NCBI GenBank assembly: GCA_011316305.1 | Contig: SAUG01000069.1 | Location: forward strand, 1 to 64,000 | Source: Rusavskia elegans | Taxonomy: Eukaryota; Ascomycota; Lecanoromycetes; Teloschistales; Teloschistaceae | Direction of reading: 5' to 3' | DNA length: 64,000 nucleotides | The notes under the pieces: model-generated | Seen by the model: only the letters and a program-made list of their open reading frames with translations | What the model was told of the DNA's origin: nothing | Databases searched by the model: none | Made by a program: the position numbers and the translations under genes | In this document: one piece after another, positions 48,575-60,800 of the stretch | How the letters are laid out: each line of letters starts with the position of its first letter | Numbering within the stretch: the first letter of the stretch is position 1

Positions 48575-49990
48575 TCACTGCAAGAATTTACTCGCCATTC
48601 CCATTAGCCCTCCGGGTCCTCCACTGCTGGCGCCACCGCCTGACATTTGGGATTTCATGTACATTTTGAAAGCCATTTTGGCGGCGTTGTTGACGACGGA
48701 TTGTTTGTCTGTTGATGGGTCCTGTTTTGTTTGTTAGGATTTGTTGTTTTCCGGGATGGGAGGATGGGGGAGGAGAGGAAGGGAGGGAGGGAGGAAGGAA
48801 GGGAGAGGGGAGAGCAGGTTATGAACAGGTGGATTGGTGACGGAAGGAAGCATAAGAGAGTCGTTGAATGTTCAAGGGGATAGAACTCACCACATTCCCC
48901 TGCTGCTGCTGCTCATCAAACAATTTACTCGCCTGCCCCATCGCCATGCCAATAAATGCATTCTGCCCTCCGCCTCCTTGTTGATGCTGCTGTCCCTGAT
49001 CGCCACCACTGAACATCTTGAGCGCCTGCATTGCGGCTCCGGCTCCCATGCTTTCGCTGTTATGTTGTTGTCTTCCGCCTCCACCACCGCCGTACATTTG
49101 CTGATGGGCTTGCACGGCGCTCTGCTCGTCGAGGTCTTCGTCGGCGTAGGATTGCTTGTTGCCGCTTAGCATGCCAAGGGCGGAACTGAAGAGGGAGGAG
49201 TCGTTGGCGGAGGAGGAGTGTTGTTGTTGGGCGTGGTGCATGGCGCCGGAGAAATCATCTCTGATGGTTTGCGTTGTCAGTTGGTTGTTGTCTAGAGGGG
49301 GGAGAGCGGGTGTGGATGGATGTGGAGGGGAAAAGGAGAGGAAGGGCAGGTTGGACGTACTGGCCTCCGCCGCCGGAGAAATTGAGATTGTTGCCGCCGC
49401 CTGTGCGGTAGTCTTGGTTACCGCCCATGCCTCCTCCTCCACCGCCGGCGTAATAGTTGTCGGATCCTCGGCCGCCGCCGCCGTATTCGGAGGGGTCCTG
49501 CATAAGAATGGTTTTAGTACGATATATGCTTGGGCAGTCGTGAAGTACGACTGAAAGCCGGCAAAGAGTATGGAATGATGCTGTATGTATGCTGCTGTGG
49601 ATGCAATTGACTTACCTGCGGGCGATCGTATCCATCACCACCTCCATGGCGACGTTCCTCGCCATATCCTCTTTCCTGGCGACCATAGCCGCCTTCTTGA
49701 CGACCGCCGCCGTAAGAATCGTTACCACCATAACCTCGCTCTCCACGACCTTCTTCGTATCCGCCTTCTTGACGACCGCCGCCGTAAGAATCGTTACCAC
49801 CATAACCTCGCTCTCCACGACCTTCTTCGTATCCGCCTTCTTGACGACCGCCGCCGTAAGAATCGTTACCACCATAGCCTCGCTCTCCATGACCTTCGTA
49901 TCCGCCTTCTTGACGACGACCTCCGCCGTATGAATCATCGCCGTAACCTCCACGGCCTCCGCCGCTGCCGTAGGAATCGTTGTAGGACAT
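48575..49990 (-). CDS. Glycine-rich tandem-repeat protein with conserved Gln/Gly C-terminal region
   Basis: Four exons on the minus strand (49990-49616, 49497-49361, 49260-48891 and 48721-48575) give 342 aa. The introns are 118, 100 and 169 bp. Exon 1 encodes MSYNDSYGSGGG followed by about 3.4 copies of a 24-residue Gly/Tyr/Arg/Glu repeat containing GYGGNDSYGGGRQEGGYEEG. The C-terminal half has FSGAMHHAQQQHS, SSLFSSALGMLSGNK, AVQAHQQMYGGGGGG, GAAMQALKMFSGG, FIGMAMGQASKLFDEQQ and AAKMAFKMYMKSQ. I recognise this as a fungal protein family of unknown function. No signal peptide or membrane segment is seen; it is likely cytosolic and largely disordered. Confidence 0.85.
49690..49940 (-). repeat. 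72-bp coding minisatellite
   Basis: At least two near-identical 72-bp units and a third slightly diverged one, plus a partial fourth, inside exon 1 of the glycine-rich protein gene. The period equals 24 codons, so copy number can change without a frameshift. Confidence 0.9.
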
Positions 49991-50415
49991 TGTGTTTTTC
50001 CTCAATGTATGTGATTACGAGTTGTATAAGAAACGGAGTTTGGGTTGTGAGTCTGAGAACAAGGATTTGAGAGACTGATGTACTTACTTTAATAGGATGT
50101 GAAAGATCAAGGAACTCACAAGGGACGCGTGGGATGATGCAGGTTGACGTAGCACTCAGGTACCACGAGGTGGGGCAGTCATATTTGCGGGGTTGCTTTC
50201 GTCGGATATTTCACGGATATATATCAAATAGTACCGCAGTCATGCTCAGAGAAATGTTGGGAAATATGAATACCTATTGAACTGTCCTCAATCAAGTCAG
50301 TGGATCACATAGACGATTCGCCCGTAGACCTATTTGACCCATCTGTATCTATAATGTCCTGACTGTCAGTCTTGCTTGTAACTGTTAGAAGGTCGGGTGC
50401 ATTCGACTTCAAGGG
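49991..50415. other. Short intergenic region
   Basis: About 425 bp between the start of the glycine-rich protein gene and the stop of the methyltransferase gene, both on the minus strand. It presumably carries the promoter of the former. No other feature is seen. Confidence 0.5.
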
Positions 50416-51249
50416 TCAGGTTGGTTTCGTTGCTAGAGCTCTCAACCGTACATAACCCAGGTACATGCTGTCATCCTCTTCGTGGCCGATGACCGTCTTG
50501 AGCACTTCGCATACTTCTTTGACAGCTGCGTCTCTCTTTGTTGACGTGTCGAGCCCCTCGAGGAATTGTGCACCCATTAGTCTCACCCAACCCTCGATAC
50601 CACCATCTTTATCTGCGGTCAGTTTAGTTGGTCGGTATTCCAACTCCATCCTTTGGACTTTAAACCCCATATTTTCCAGCATCTGTCTCATCAGAGCTTC
50701 TGACGGAAAGAACCATGGGCACAACTCCCGCGCATCCTCAAGCATGATACCTTGATGAGCCACCGCAGCCATGAGAGCAGCGTGAACTTCGGCCACGTTA
50801 CCTTTACCTCCCATTTCGAAAGCAAATGTGCCGCCTGGTGTCAGGATGTCGTATACATTCTGCAGCATCGACTCTCTGGTACTTGGATCCCTCAGGATCC
50901 AATGGAGTGCTGCATTGCTGAAAACCTTGGTGTATCCCTCCTTTTGAAAATTGATCCATCGATCCAGATATCTGCAGTCTTGAACATGCCATGAAAGCCC
51001 AGCTCTTGAGCCGTACGTTTTCTTCGCCGTTGTGATCATACTCGCAGACGCGTCAACACCGGTCGCCGAAGCACAGGTCTCTCTAAGCTTCGCAGTAAGC
51101 ACGCCATCACCGCAACCAAGATCGAGGACTATATCATCGGGTTGAGGATCAAGCCATTGCAAGACTGTGGTTGCAAGCTTTGGGACAAAGGGAGCAGACA
51201 TCGAATAGGCTTCCTGAGTCCAGTGATCTTTTGCCGGTCGCTGCGCCAT
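50416..51249 (-). CDS. SAM-dependent methyltransferase (class I, trans-aconitate methyltransferase-like)
   Basis: A single-exon 277-aa protein with a class I Rossmann-type methyltransferase fold. Motif I is DIVLDLGCGDGVLTAKL at about residues 39-55, the acidic post-I strand is ATGVDASASMI, and motif II lies in the KVFSNAALHWI region near residue 110. PGGTFAFEMGGKGN near 138-151 is the usual loop after strand 5. Overall it resembles small-molecule methyltransferases of the Tam/UbiE-like type; the substrate is unknown. The start MAQRPAKDHW is the first ATG. No targeting signal is seen. Confidence 0.85.
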   Translation of the reverse strand: MAQRPAKDHWTQEAYSMSAPFVPKLATTVLQWLDPQPDDIVLDLGCGDGVLTAKLRETCASATGVDASASMITTAKKTYGSRAGLSWHVQDCRYLDRWINFQKEGYTKVFSNAALHWILRDPSTRESMLQNVYDILTPGGTFAFEMGGKGNVAEVHAALMAAVAHQGIMLEDARELCPWFFPSEALMRQMLENMGFKVQRMELEYRPTKLTADKDGGIEGWVRLMGAQFLEGLDTSTKRDAAVKEVCEVLKTVIGHEEDDSMYLGYVRLRALATKPT

Positions 51250-52759
51250 GCCCCTGGATTATTCGGGGTAGATTCAAGCTGGTATGATAGGTGACTGGAC
51301 GGAGATCTACAGAATAATTGATGATCCTCTTGCGCGTCGACGTCAGCAGGTCTCGTCTGCCAAGATTTCAGGCTGACGCAGAGCTTACATCAGCAGGGTC
51401 CCGGTCGTACCTCGGTCAATTGCACGTGGCCAGAACCTCAAATCTGATCGCTAATCTAACCTCGGATCCATCCTAGATGAAGATCATTTGAGAATGATCG
51501 GCCAACGGTTGCCACAACACATCAAACCCCAGCTTTCTGCTGATGTGGGAAACACAGATTGGTTCCCCCGAATCTGCGACCATCATGACAACGACAAGGA
51601 TGGCGTCATCGCCTGGGTTTCTGAACTTCACCGACAACAACTCGCATCAGCAGGTACCTACCTCCACTTGAGCTTGTCGCATTTACTAGTAGGGATTCCA
51701 ACTCTGGGAACTGGGAAAGCGTTACCCCTCAAATATCGTCCGTGGTAGGACCGTTGTCCGGTCAGCAAGGCTAGAGGATCTGAAGAGATCCAGAGCGTTC
51801 AATTGGCCCTTTTAGTCCCCGGGCTATCACTCCAAGTTCGGCATTCAACGACTGTATGGAGAAATGACCCATTGATCCGTCAACATAAGACACTTCACGT
51901 ATGAATTCCTCGCAGATCCTGCCAAGCGGACAAATCTTCTCAGAAATCCGCTCTGCTGCTGTAAGACGGCATTGCCAAAAATGGAAGGCGTGCAGTGTGG
52001 GCAATAATGGGCAAGCAGCATCATCGACCAGCCACCTTTCCTACCCCAGATTAACGGTGCAATCTAGCAGCTAAGGCTAGGCTGGATCCTAGGCCATCCG
52101 GCAGATCATCAGTGCGTGATCTTTTCGCCGCCCGAGGGACAGGTCCCACAACGACGACAACATCGTCATACCACCCATGTCCCTAAGCGCCTTTTCCAAA
52201 AGATGTCTGGAGGGAAAGCTCTGGGTCTGTGGGCTCCACCTTGTACATATCCCACAATCAGAGCACGGCTCGCATAGCGTCAGACACGGCTTGCACACTC
52301 GACCGGAATCTCAGCTTCAATTGAACGGTTTCAACGACTGCAGGAACCATGGGTACAACGCCTCGATACGATGGCATTGGTCGAAAGGTCAACAGTGACG
52401 CTGGACCACCTCTTTGCACTCGTGTAGATCCTGCATCGTGACCAACCCCGTCATGCAAGCCATTCGCCTGTCGCGCAATGGCCCGATTACTACCTGCAAC
52501 CTAGGTTGACGCTAGGTGACCTCAGATGCACATGCGGAGGACTTATCCCAGCTGTTGCTAGCTCTAAGCTCTTCGCGGGGTCCAGATCCTACAATCCCCT
52601 TATATTTTCGCTATGTCTCTCTTTATCTCTACACCCATAGAGGAGAAAACCCTTGAGGAAAATCTCTCGGCAGCATCTCACTTCTTTGCAGTCCCTTGAT
52701 TTTTTCTTAGCCTTTCCCTCCCCTTTCCCTCCCCGTACAACAGGCAGCTTCCTTTCACC
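51250..52759. other. Divergent intergenic region, no supportable gene
   Basis: About 1.5 kb between the methyltransferase and hexose transporter start codons. Short frames (for example 51488-51748 + and 52089-52298 -) show no recognisable domain and overlap one another. A T/C-rich stretch at 52,660-52,755 directly before the transporter ATG looks like its 5' UTR. Confidence 0.5.
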
Positions 52760-54562
52760 ATGGGGATCATGATAAAGAAACCCGCGGATGTGCCGGGTTC
52801 CGCAGTACCCGCCATCATCATCGGGCTCTTTGTTGCTTTTGGAGGTCTCCTCTTCGGGTATATACTTGCACGGATCGTACATAGTCGCTGTTCTATTGCT
52901 GACAAGGAGTAGTTATGATACAGGCACTATTGGCGGCATCCTTGCCATGCCGTACTGGCGAGACACCTTCTCAACTGGATACCGAAACCCCGAAGACGGC
53001 AATCTCGACGTCACCCCCAGCCAGTCGTCGACCATCGTCTCCCTGCTCTCGGCTGGTACCTTCTTTGGCGCCTTGGCCGCCGCTCCAATGGCTGATCTTC
53101 TTGGTCGTCGGCTCGGTATGGTCGCCAGCACGGCCGTCTTTACCCTGGGCGTTATCTTACAAACAGTAACCTCTCCCATCGTGCTTTCGTCAAGGAGCAT
53201 GCAGCTGACTCAAGCAGGCCGCTACCGCCATCCCCCTTTTCGTTGCTGGGCGCTTCTGGGCTGGATTTGGAGTCGGGTTGATATCTGCTATCATTCCACT
53301 TTACCAGTCCGAGACTGCACCAAAATGGATTCGCGGTGCTGTCGTCGGCTGCTATCAGTTGGCAATCACTCTCGGGCTTCTGATTGCTGCCATTGTTGAC
53401 AATGCAACCAAGGACCGAAATGACACAGGCTCATACCGAATTCCAATTGCCGTACAATTTGCGTGGGCCATCATCATGGTGGTCGGTATGTTGATCCTAC
53501 CTGAGACTCCTCGATATTGGATCAAGGTTGGCAAGCATGCCAAAGCGGCCAAATCGCTCTCTCGGCTTCGAAGACTTGATATCGACCACCCGGCTCTGGT
53601 TGAGGAACTTGCAGAAGTGCGGGCAAATCACGAGTACGAGATGAGTCTTGGCAAAGCATCGTATCTGGACATCGTTAAGGGTACGGTGGGTAAACGACTG
53701 GCGACTGGGTGCCTGCTCCAGGGTCTGCAGCAGCTGACCGGGGTCAATTTCATCTTTTACTACGGGACCTCCTTTTTCAACAACGCGGGCATCAGCAACG
53801 CGTTCACCGTTTCCGTCATCACTGGTGTGGTCAATGTTTGTTCGACACTGCCAGGCTTGTATCTCGTGGAGAAATGGGGTCGACGACCACTTCTCCTCTT
53901 CGGGGCTGTGGGCATGTTTGTGTGTCAATACATTGTCGCCATTGCAGGGACGGTAGATCCCGACAATCCGGCGACGAACAAGGTGCTCATTGCCTTTGTC
54001 TGCATCTACATATTCTTCTTCGCCAGCAGTTGGTAAGTACTGAATTCGTACGCGGCTATTTTCATGATCCATACTGACGCTCTACAGGGGACCGGTTGCA
54101 TGGGTTGTGACAGGCGAACTCTTCCCGCTGAAGGTACGAGCCAAGTGCCTCTCGATAACGACAGCGTCCAACTGGCTCCTTAACTGGGCGATCGCCTACG
54201 CGACCCCCTACATGGTCAACAGCGGTCCCGGCAATGCCAACCTCCAATCCAAAGTGTTCTTCGTCTGGGGTACCTTTTGTCTTATCTGCGGCTTCTTCGT
54301 TTGGGCCTTGATCTATGAGACCAAAGGACTTAGCCTGGAGCAAGTGGACGAGCTGTACTCCAAGTGCACCAAGGCGTGGAAGTCCAAAGCCTTCCGACCT
54401 ACAGTGAGCTATGCCGAGGTCCAAGAAGTCCGAGGCAGTGTCGGTGCCCGACATGCCAGCTTGGCGGATATCGAGGCTGATGCGGGGAGGAAGAGGAGTG
54501 TAGCACATATCGAAGGTGGAGAGAAGGGGTATGGAGGTGAGAAGGCGGCTTATGATGTTTGA
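52760..54562 (+). CDS. MFS hexose transporter
   Basis: A major facilitator sugar porter for glucose-type hexoses at the plasma membrane. Four exons (52760-52857, 52913-53165, 53218-54032 and 54088-54562) with introns of 55, 52 and 55 bp give 546 aa. Family signatures are visible: GGLLFGYDTGTIGGILAMPY across the first splice junction, DLLGRR in loop 2-3, and the ISAIIPLYQSETAPKWIRG stretch with PETPRYWIK after helix 6. QGLQQLTGVNFIFYYG in helix 7 and VEKWGRRPLLL in loop 8-9 are also present. It resembles the high-affinity HXT/HGT group including RCO-3-like proteins. The C-tail (about 80 aa) is much shorter than the tail of yeast glucose sensors, so a transporter is more likely than a sensor. 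Confidence 0.92.
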
Positions 54563-55634
54563 GAAATTCGTCGTTCTTGCCAGCGGATATATGCTTTCAC
54601 AATATACCCAGTTTGTTCGTTCACGATACTGCATCCCTTAGAATATGTCAGATAAACCCCAGGCTGTACACTCTTATCCCGTTTGGATCGTACATCAGTG
54701 TCTTGCTTGCCTTCACGATACTCGGTATGGTTTACTTGAGTGACCAGGCAACTAGGTGTTTTGAACTTCAGCGAATAGCTATCAACCCCATACTATAAAT
54801 CTTAGCAAATCCCTCCCTTACAATTGACAGTTGATACCTCGATTTAGGATATCGTTCTGATGACTGCTTGAATACTACTAGGCCAGTGCTAGTTATATAG
54901 GTTTCTGTGGTATTGCCATGATTCCTGATTTCGCAGGCCGCCTGGTCACCCTTGTGGAACCAGACGGAGTACGTACGTAGTGGTAAAGTTGGATGAGAAG
55001 CTTCTGTCGGTCATGTAAGGCTATCCAGTCAGTCTCCAAAGGACTGGGAATTTACCCCCTGTCACCCCAGAAATAAGGAAGCGAAATTGCGAACGTTGAT
55101 CCAACACAAGCTAATTCGAATCGAGTTAGCAGGAGAATAAAATCTTGACCTTGCTCGACTTCGACAATCGGAAGGCATGAACAATGTCCTGGAAGACAGC
55201 GACCATGTGAGCTGAATCTATCTACCGTACGGACTAGATAAGGTGCAACAAATAGAGCCTACCGACATGACGCTGTGTCAATTTTCAACACGGCAATCTC
55301 CTATCGCGCCCATTTTCTCCCAATCCGGACAACCTCATTTCCTCCGCTCTTGCGTATCTCTAATGCTCCCCAACCTGCGCCAATGGCTGACTATTGGCGC
55401 CATGCCGTCTGTGTCATTTTGCTTTCTCTATCGCCGTTGTCTTTTTTTTCGTGCATTTCCGTGTTGACCTGACGCATTCCTCGCAGCTCTCTCTCCCTCT
55501 TGCTCATTGACCGCTTCACTCTTTCAGCGGGCTTTCTTTTGGTGTACATGTAGCTCTTTCTCGAATAGCAGCGTCTTACCAATACGAAGGATAATCATAC
55601 AACTCAGAAATAATATCATAATTTTTAGTCCACA
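54563..55634. other. Intergenic region upstream of the GH17 gene
   Basis: About 1.07 kb between two + strand genes. The last 300 bp (55,330-55,630) is pyrimidine-rich with TTTCTC runs, consistent with a fungal core promoter or 5' UTR. No gene is supported. Confidence 0.5.
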
Positions 55635-57163
55635 ATGAGGTTCTCCTCTTATCTCTCCGTCTCTGCTCTACTGGGCTTCTCCGCAAGCAGTATTCATAGG
55701 AAGCACGAGGAAATCCATAACAAGCGCCATGAGGACCTCTTCGAAAGACATATCTCGGAAGCATCTGCCAATTCGTCGTGCGGATGTACAACAATCTGGA
55801 GCACCATCTACGGCGAACCAACGTGTACGTCCTACTAATGCGCCCACTTGTTGCAGGAGTCGCATCAAGGAGCCCTCGCTGACAATGCGCAGTGATCCAA
55901 CCAAGCGAATATGGAAGCATGACTGTGCCATCCTCAAGCGTAACAAAGACCACTGTCCATCAGGTTACCAACGCTCCTGAAACCCCAACGTCATCACCTT
56001 CCCCAATTCATGACGCTCCTGCGCATCCTGCAAAGCCCGCCAATCAAGCCAGCCCGTCGCATCCGGAAGCTGCCAAACCAGCAGCGCCAGCTCAGAAACC
56101 TGCTGAAGGTAAGTAGTTTTCGGAGCTCCTTTATCCCGATCCGGCTTGACTGTGCAGCTGCCACTGGCAAGCTAGGCACTCGATACCCAGATTGACCGTC
56201 AACCGGATGCCCTGCCAAGCTATTAGATGGGAACTCACACGGTGTCAAGCTCCTTTGTACTCCCATGGCAGTTATTTTGCAGGTATACTGACTCGGAAAT
56301 CCACTGCAGCAGCCGCACAACCCAAGAAGCCCTCCGACGAGTCTTCATCCTCCCCTATCAAACATTCTGGCTCCCATTGGGCTACGACATACTCGCCATA
56401 CACCCCCTCCGGCGACTGCAAACCTTCCTCGGACGTCGCTACCGATGTTGCCGCCATAGCCGCAAAAGGTTTCTCCTCTCTACGCCTTTACAGCACCGAC
56501 TGTAATGGTCTCTCCGCCGCCGCCACCGCCGCTCAATCCCATAATATAAACCTCATCCTCGGCGTCTACATCTCCAACAGCGGCATATCCGTTGCTCGGC
56601 CCCAAATAGCCGAAATCGTCACCTGGGCCAACAACAACGGCCACTGGAAAGGCGTCGAAATGATCGTCGTAGGCAACGAAGCCGTCTTCAACAACTTCGC
56701 ATCAGCAGAGGAACTCGCCAGCTTCGTCTCGGAAGCCCGGTCGGCGTTCAAAAGCGCAGGCTATGATGGCCCCGTCACCCTGACCGAGACCGTGGATACC
56801 CTCGCCAAACACGCCGACGTCCTGTGCCCCGCCTCGGACATCGCAGCCGCAAACATCCACCCCTTCTTCAACGGCAAGGTCACTGCTTCCGGGGCAGGCG
56901 AATTTGTCGCCTCTCAGCTCGAATTGCTCGCGCAAACATGTCCAGGCAAAGAAGTGTACAATTTGGAGACCGGGTGGCCGAGCAAGGGAAGCGCGAACGG
57001 TGTGGCAGTGCCGGGTAGTTTGGAGCAGAGGGCTGCCGTGGAGGGGATCAGGAAAATGGCGGGGGGGAAGAGCGCGTTTTTCAGCTTTGTGGATGATGAG
57101 TGGAAGGAGGAGGGAGAGTGGGGGGTGGAGAGGAGTTGGGGTTGTAGTCAGCTTTTCGAATAA
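55635..57163 (+). CDS. Secreted GH17 beta-1,3-glucanase (cell-wall glucanase)
   Basis: A glycoside hydrolase family 17 enzyme acting on cell-wall beta-1,3-glucan. Exons are 55635-55824, 55893-56108 and 56310-57163, giving 419 aa. The N-terminus MRFSSYLSVSALLGFSASS is a probable signal peptide. A CGCTTIWSTIYGEPT segment and a Pro/Ala/Ser-rich linker (about 66-150) follow. The catalytic domain shows WATTYSPYTPSGDCK, VGNEAVF (acid/base Glu near 256) and NLETGWPSKG (nucleophile Glu near 352). No C-terminal GPI signal is seen. The third-exon acceptor is ambiguous: 56283 and 56313 also keep the frame. 56310 was preferred because a CTGAC branch site lies about 20 nt upstream. Confidence 0.88.
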
Positions 57164-57827
57164 GGTGTGAGTAAAAGGGGAAAGAGTGGGATCAGGGAAC
57201 TTGGATTGCGGAGAAGGGAACTATGTGTATAAATTGATAATGCCTTCTACTTGTTCTATGGTTCGGGAACTGGGAGGTTGGGATGATTTTATCTTTATAT
57301 AATGTAGTCTCCTCTCATGGGGACAATCTTGTATATATTATTACCTGGGAGCTCAATGTTTTTGGTATGAAATTGATGAAGTGTATCACCTCGCTTGCCA
57401 GGCAATCTGATTCATGGACTTGTCGTAGTGACAGTCGGTCGTAACCAGGGGGCACAACAGTCGACACCTCGATGTGGGTTATCGTTGCAACGGGCTACCC
57501 AGAGATTATCATAGAGCTACTTCTGAAATCACTCGCGGTTGGTATAGCCTATATTAGGGTTGATCTTGAATACGAGAGAATACTGTGTAAAGTAGCTTGA
57601 CCCCTGGATCGGTATAATAACATGCTGTAGCGCGCTCAAGGAGCAAGGGGATGGAAGCCGATGAGCCGACGTACATGAGTGGCCCGTGCGTCTTGCAGTT
57701 GCAGCGCTTGTTTTATGATCTGGTGCTCCGTAGTGGTTGGTTGTATCTTTCAAAAAATCACCAAGACACCTCCATGGTTTTCGATCCACCGTTGGACTGA
57801 AGATCCTGCTACGGCGACAAGGCAAGT
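57164..57827. other. Intergenic region upstream of CFT1
   Basis: About 660 bp between two + strand genes, holding the GH17 3' flank and the CFT1 promoter. No other feature is seen. Confidence 0.5.
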
Positions 57828-60800
57828 ATGCAGTCGTTTACGGAGCTAACGCCTCCGACAGCTATAACACATTCTCTTTCCCTGCCTTTCCTATCTGCCT
57901 CAGCCAACAACCTGATAGTCGCAAAGACCTCGCTCCTGCAGATCTTCTCACTGAAGTCTGTCCTTCATGAGACCACCCCTACTTCGGAATTCTCGGTACA
58001 GGCTCGTCGAGCTAGTTTCCATGGCCCTGCGTCCTCCACTGGGGCCCTCCGTCATGGAGAAAGAGCACCTACAACAAAGCTTGTTCTGATAGCCCAGTAC
58101 GAGCTCTCCGGTGTTGTCACCTCACTTGCTCGTGTCAAGCTTCAGGACTCAAGTTCGGGAGGCGAGGCCTTGCTAGTTTCCCTCAGAAACGCCAAAATCA
58201 GCCTGGTAGAATGGGATCCTGAGCGCTACAGCATCTCCACAATATCCATTCATTTGTACGAGCGAGAGGATACACAAGGCAGTCCCTGGGAACCTGCGGC
58301 AGAAGACAATATCAGCTACCTCAGCGTCGATCCTCGCAGCAGATGCGCTGCTTTGAAATTCGGGGCACGCCATCTGGCAATACTACCCTTTCATCAACCC
58401 GGCGATGATCTGGTCATGGATGACTACGATTCCGAGATCGACGACGAGAAGCCAGAGACCCTTGAGTCCGCCGAAAAGAAAGAGGAAGAGACCAAAGAAG
58501 CAGCCACAACACCTTATGGTGCCTCCTTCGTCTTGTCCATGTTGGCATTAGATCCTAGCCTGCTACACCCGGTTCATCTAGCCTTCTTGTACGAATATCG
58601 CGACCCTACCTTTGGTGTACTGTCCTCGCAGGTCGCCAGCTCAATCTCTTTACTCCATGAGCGGCGCGACACTCTTTCCTATACTGTAATTACTTTGGAT
58701 CTAGAGCAGCGTGCCTCCACCGCGCTTCTCTCGGTCAACAATCTCCCATACGATCTCTTCGCAGTTGTACCTCTCCGACTACCGATTGGTGGGACTCTGC
58801 TCATTGGCGGCAACGAGATTATACATGTCGATCAAGCGGGGAAGACGAATGGAGCAGCCGTCAACGAGTTCGGAAGGAGCAGCACATCCTTCGCCTTGGC
58901 CGACCAGTCAGACCTCGGACTCCGACTGGAGGGCTGTGTTATTGAGCAGCTCGGGCATGATAGCAGCGAGCTGCTTCTGATGATGAACAATGGCGAGCTT
59001 GCCATCGTGGGTTTCAAGATTGATGGTAGATCTGTCTCCGGTCTTTCGGTCCGGCGAGTGCCTGAAGCAAACGGTGGTTTGGCTCTTCTGGCAGGGCCCT
59101 CTTGTGCTTCACTCATCGGTCGAGGTCGTATGTTCGTTGGTAGCGAAGAAGCCGATTCTGTCGTCCTCGGTTGGTCGCGCAAGCTGGATAAGCTAAAGCG
59201 ACAAAGATCCATCACTGAGATGGATGCCGATGAAGAACTTGAAGCTACCGACATGGAAGACGACATCGATGATGACGATGATCTATATTCTGGTGCGAAG
59301 ACAGAAGAGAAAGCTATGGAACTCGTTCTAACGTCAGATATCCCTGACCAGACTGAAGACTATCGTTTCCGAGTCCACGATTCTCTAGACAATTTTGGCC
59401 CAATGCGAAGCGTCGCCCTAGGTAAGCCTCGACAGCATTCGTCCACTGATTCTCAAGTCAGGAAAGCCACTGGCCTTGAGTTACTGGCAACAAGCGGGTG
59501 CTCTCGTGCTGGTGGCCTGACCGCTTTCCGCCGGCAAATCGAGCCTCGTGCGTTAGAGCAACATCTCGTTCCCAATGTGTATAGGCTCTGGACAGTAGCT
59601 GTCAGCAAGTCTTCAGATGGTCGAGCAAACGACCAACAATCGGAGGGTCTTGACAGCTACATCATCACGTCTACCCAGAGTGAGGGCGAGCAGCGATCTA
59701 CAGCGTATTCATTAGCGAGTCATGGCATGGAAGAGGTCCAGGACACAGAATTCGACCCCGATGCAGGAGCGACCATAGATGTTGGGACCTTGAATAATGG
59801 CTCGCGCATAGTGCAAGTATTGGCCAGCGAGCTGAGAACGTTCGATACAGGTAAGTCTACTCATTTCATCACTACCCGTTGTTTGAGCGTCAGCACTTCA
59901 CTCGTGACTTCGACCGACAGATCAGGACATGAGAAGAATCTGGACGTGAGCAATGAAAGCCATCTGCGGGCTCGTGGCGTAGTTCTGTTGCAGGTTATAC
60001 GTATGGGCTGTAGAGCGTTCGCCATGATGTACATGATCTTCAAGCAGAGTCTCATAGCATCAATGAAACAATTCGATCGAAACTGTGTTCCCTATGCTTC
60101 TTGTGCACCGCCTTTTGTGTGTTCCGATGAGTATATGTAGCTCTTGCTGATACTCTTCAAGACTTTAGTCTTGCGCAGATATTCCCAATGACAGACGAAG
60201 CGACAGGGGCCGAGCCACGCATACTCAGCGCAAGCTTCTCGGATCCCTTTGTATTGCTCGTTCGAGACGATGAGAGCATCCTGGTGCTGCGAGCGGATGA
60301 GAGTGGTGATCTTGATGAGGTAGAGCAAGGGGACAGTCTCAGGCAGAAGGGCTTCAGAGCTGGATCTTTATACGAAGACGCCAACGACGTCTTTCGACTA
60401 GAGTCGGATGCAGAAATCGAAGACGACGCTGGGAATGTGCTTATGTTCCTTCTGACGGTTGCTGGAGGGCTACAGGTACGTATCCTACCTTGGATCAGTC
60501 GGCTTCGATCTTGTCTCAGCAACACTCAACCTTACTGACCGTCCTTTTCCAGATCTTCCGCCTCCCCAGTCTGGAACAACAGGTTTACAAAGCAGATGGC
60601 TTAGCCTTACTTCCACCCTTCCTGACCCCGGATTTCTCGGTCCGCCGAACCCAAGCAAAGGAGGACCTCACAGAGCTGCTCGTGACCGACCTTGGAGATG
60701 CTTTCCATAAAGCTCCGTACCTTGTTGTAAGTGACACGTATTACTAGAGCGACCATGGGTGCTGATATGTATAGCTTCGATCTGCGACCAACGACGTGAT

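Noticed and set aside
51488..51748. Possible small gene, 86 aa on the + strand
   Set aside because: No recognisable domain or splice partner was found; it lies in the promoter region between divergent genes. Left unannotated pending expression data.
52089..52298. Cysteine-rich 69-aa minus-strand ORF that could suggest a small secreted effector
   Set aside because: No hydrophobic signal peptide; it overlaps an opposite-strand ORF of similar size in non-coding sequence.
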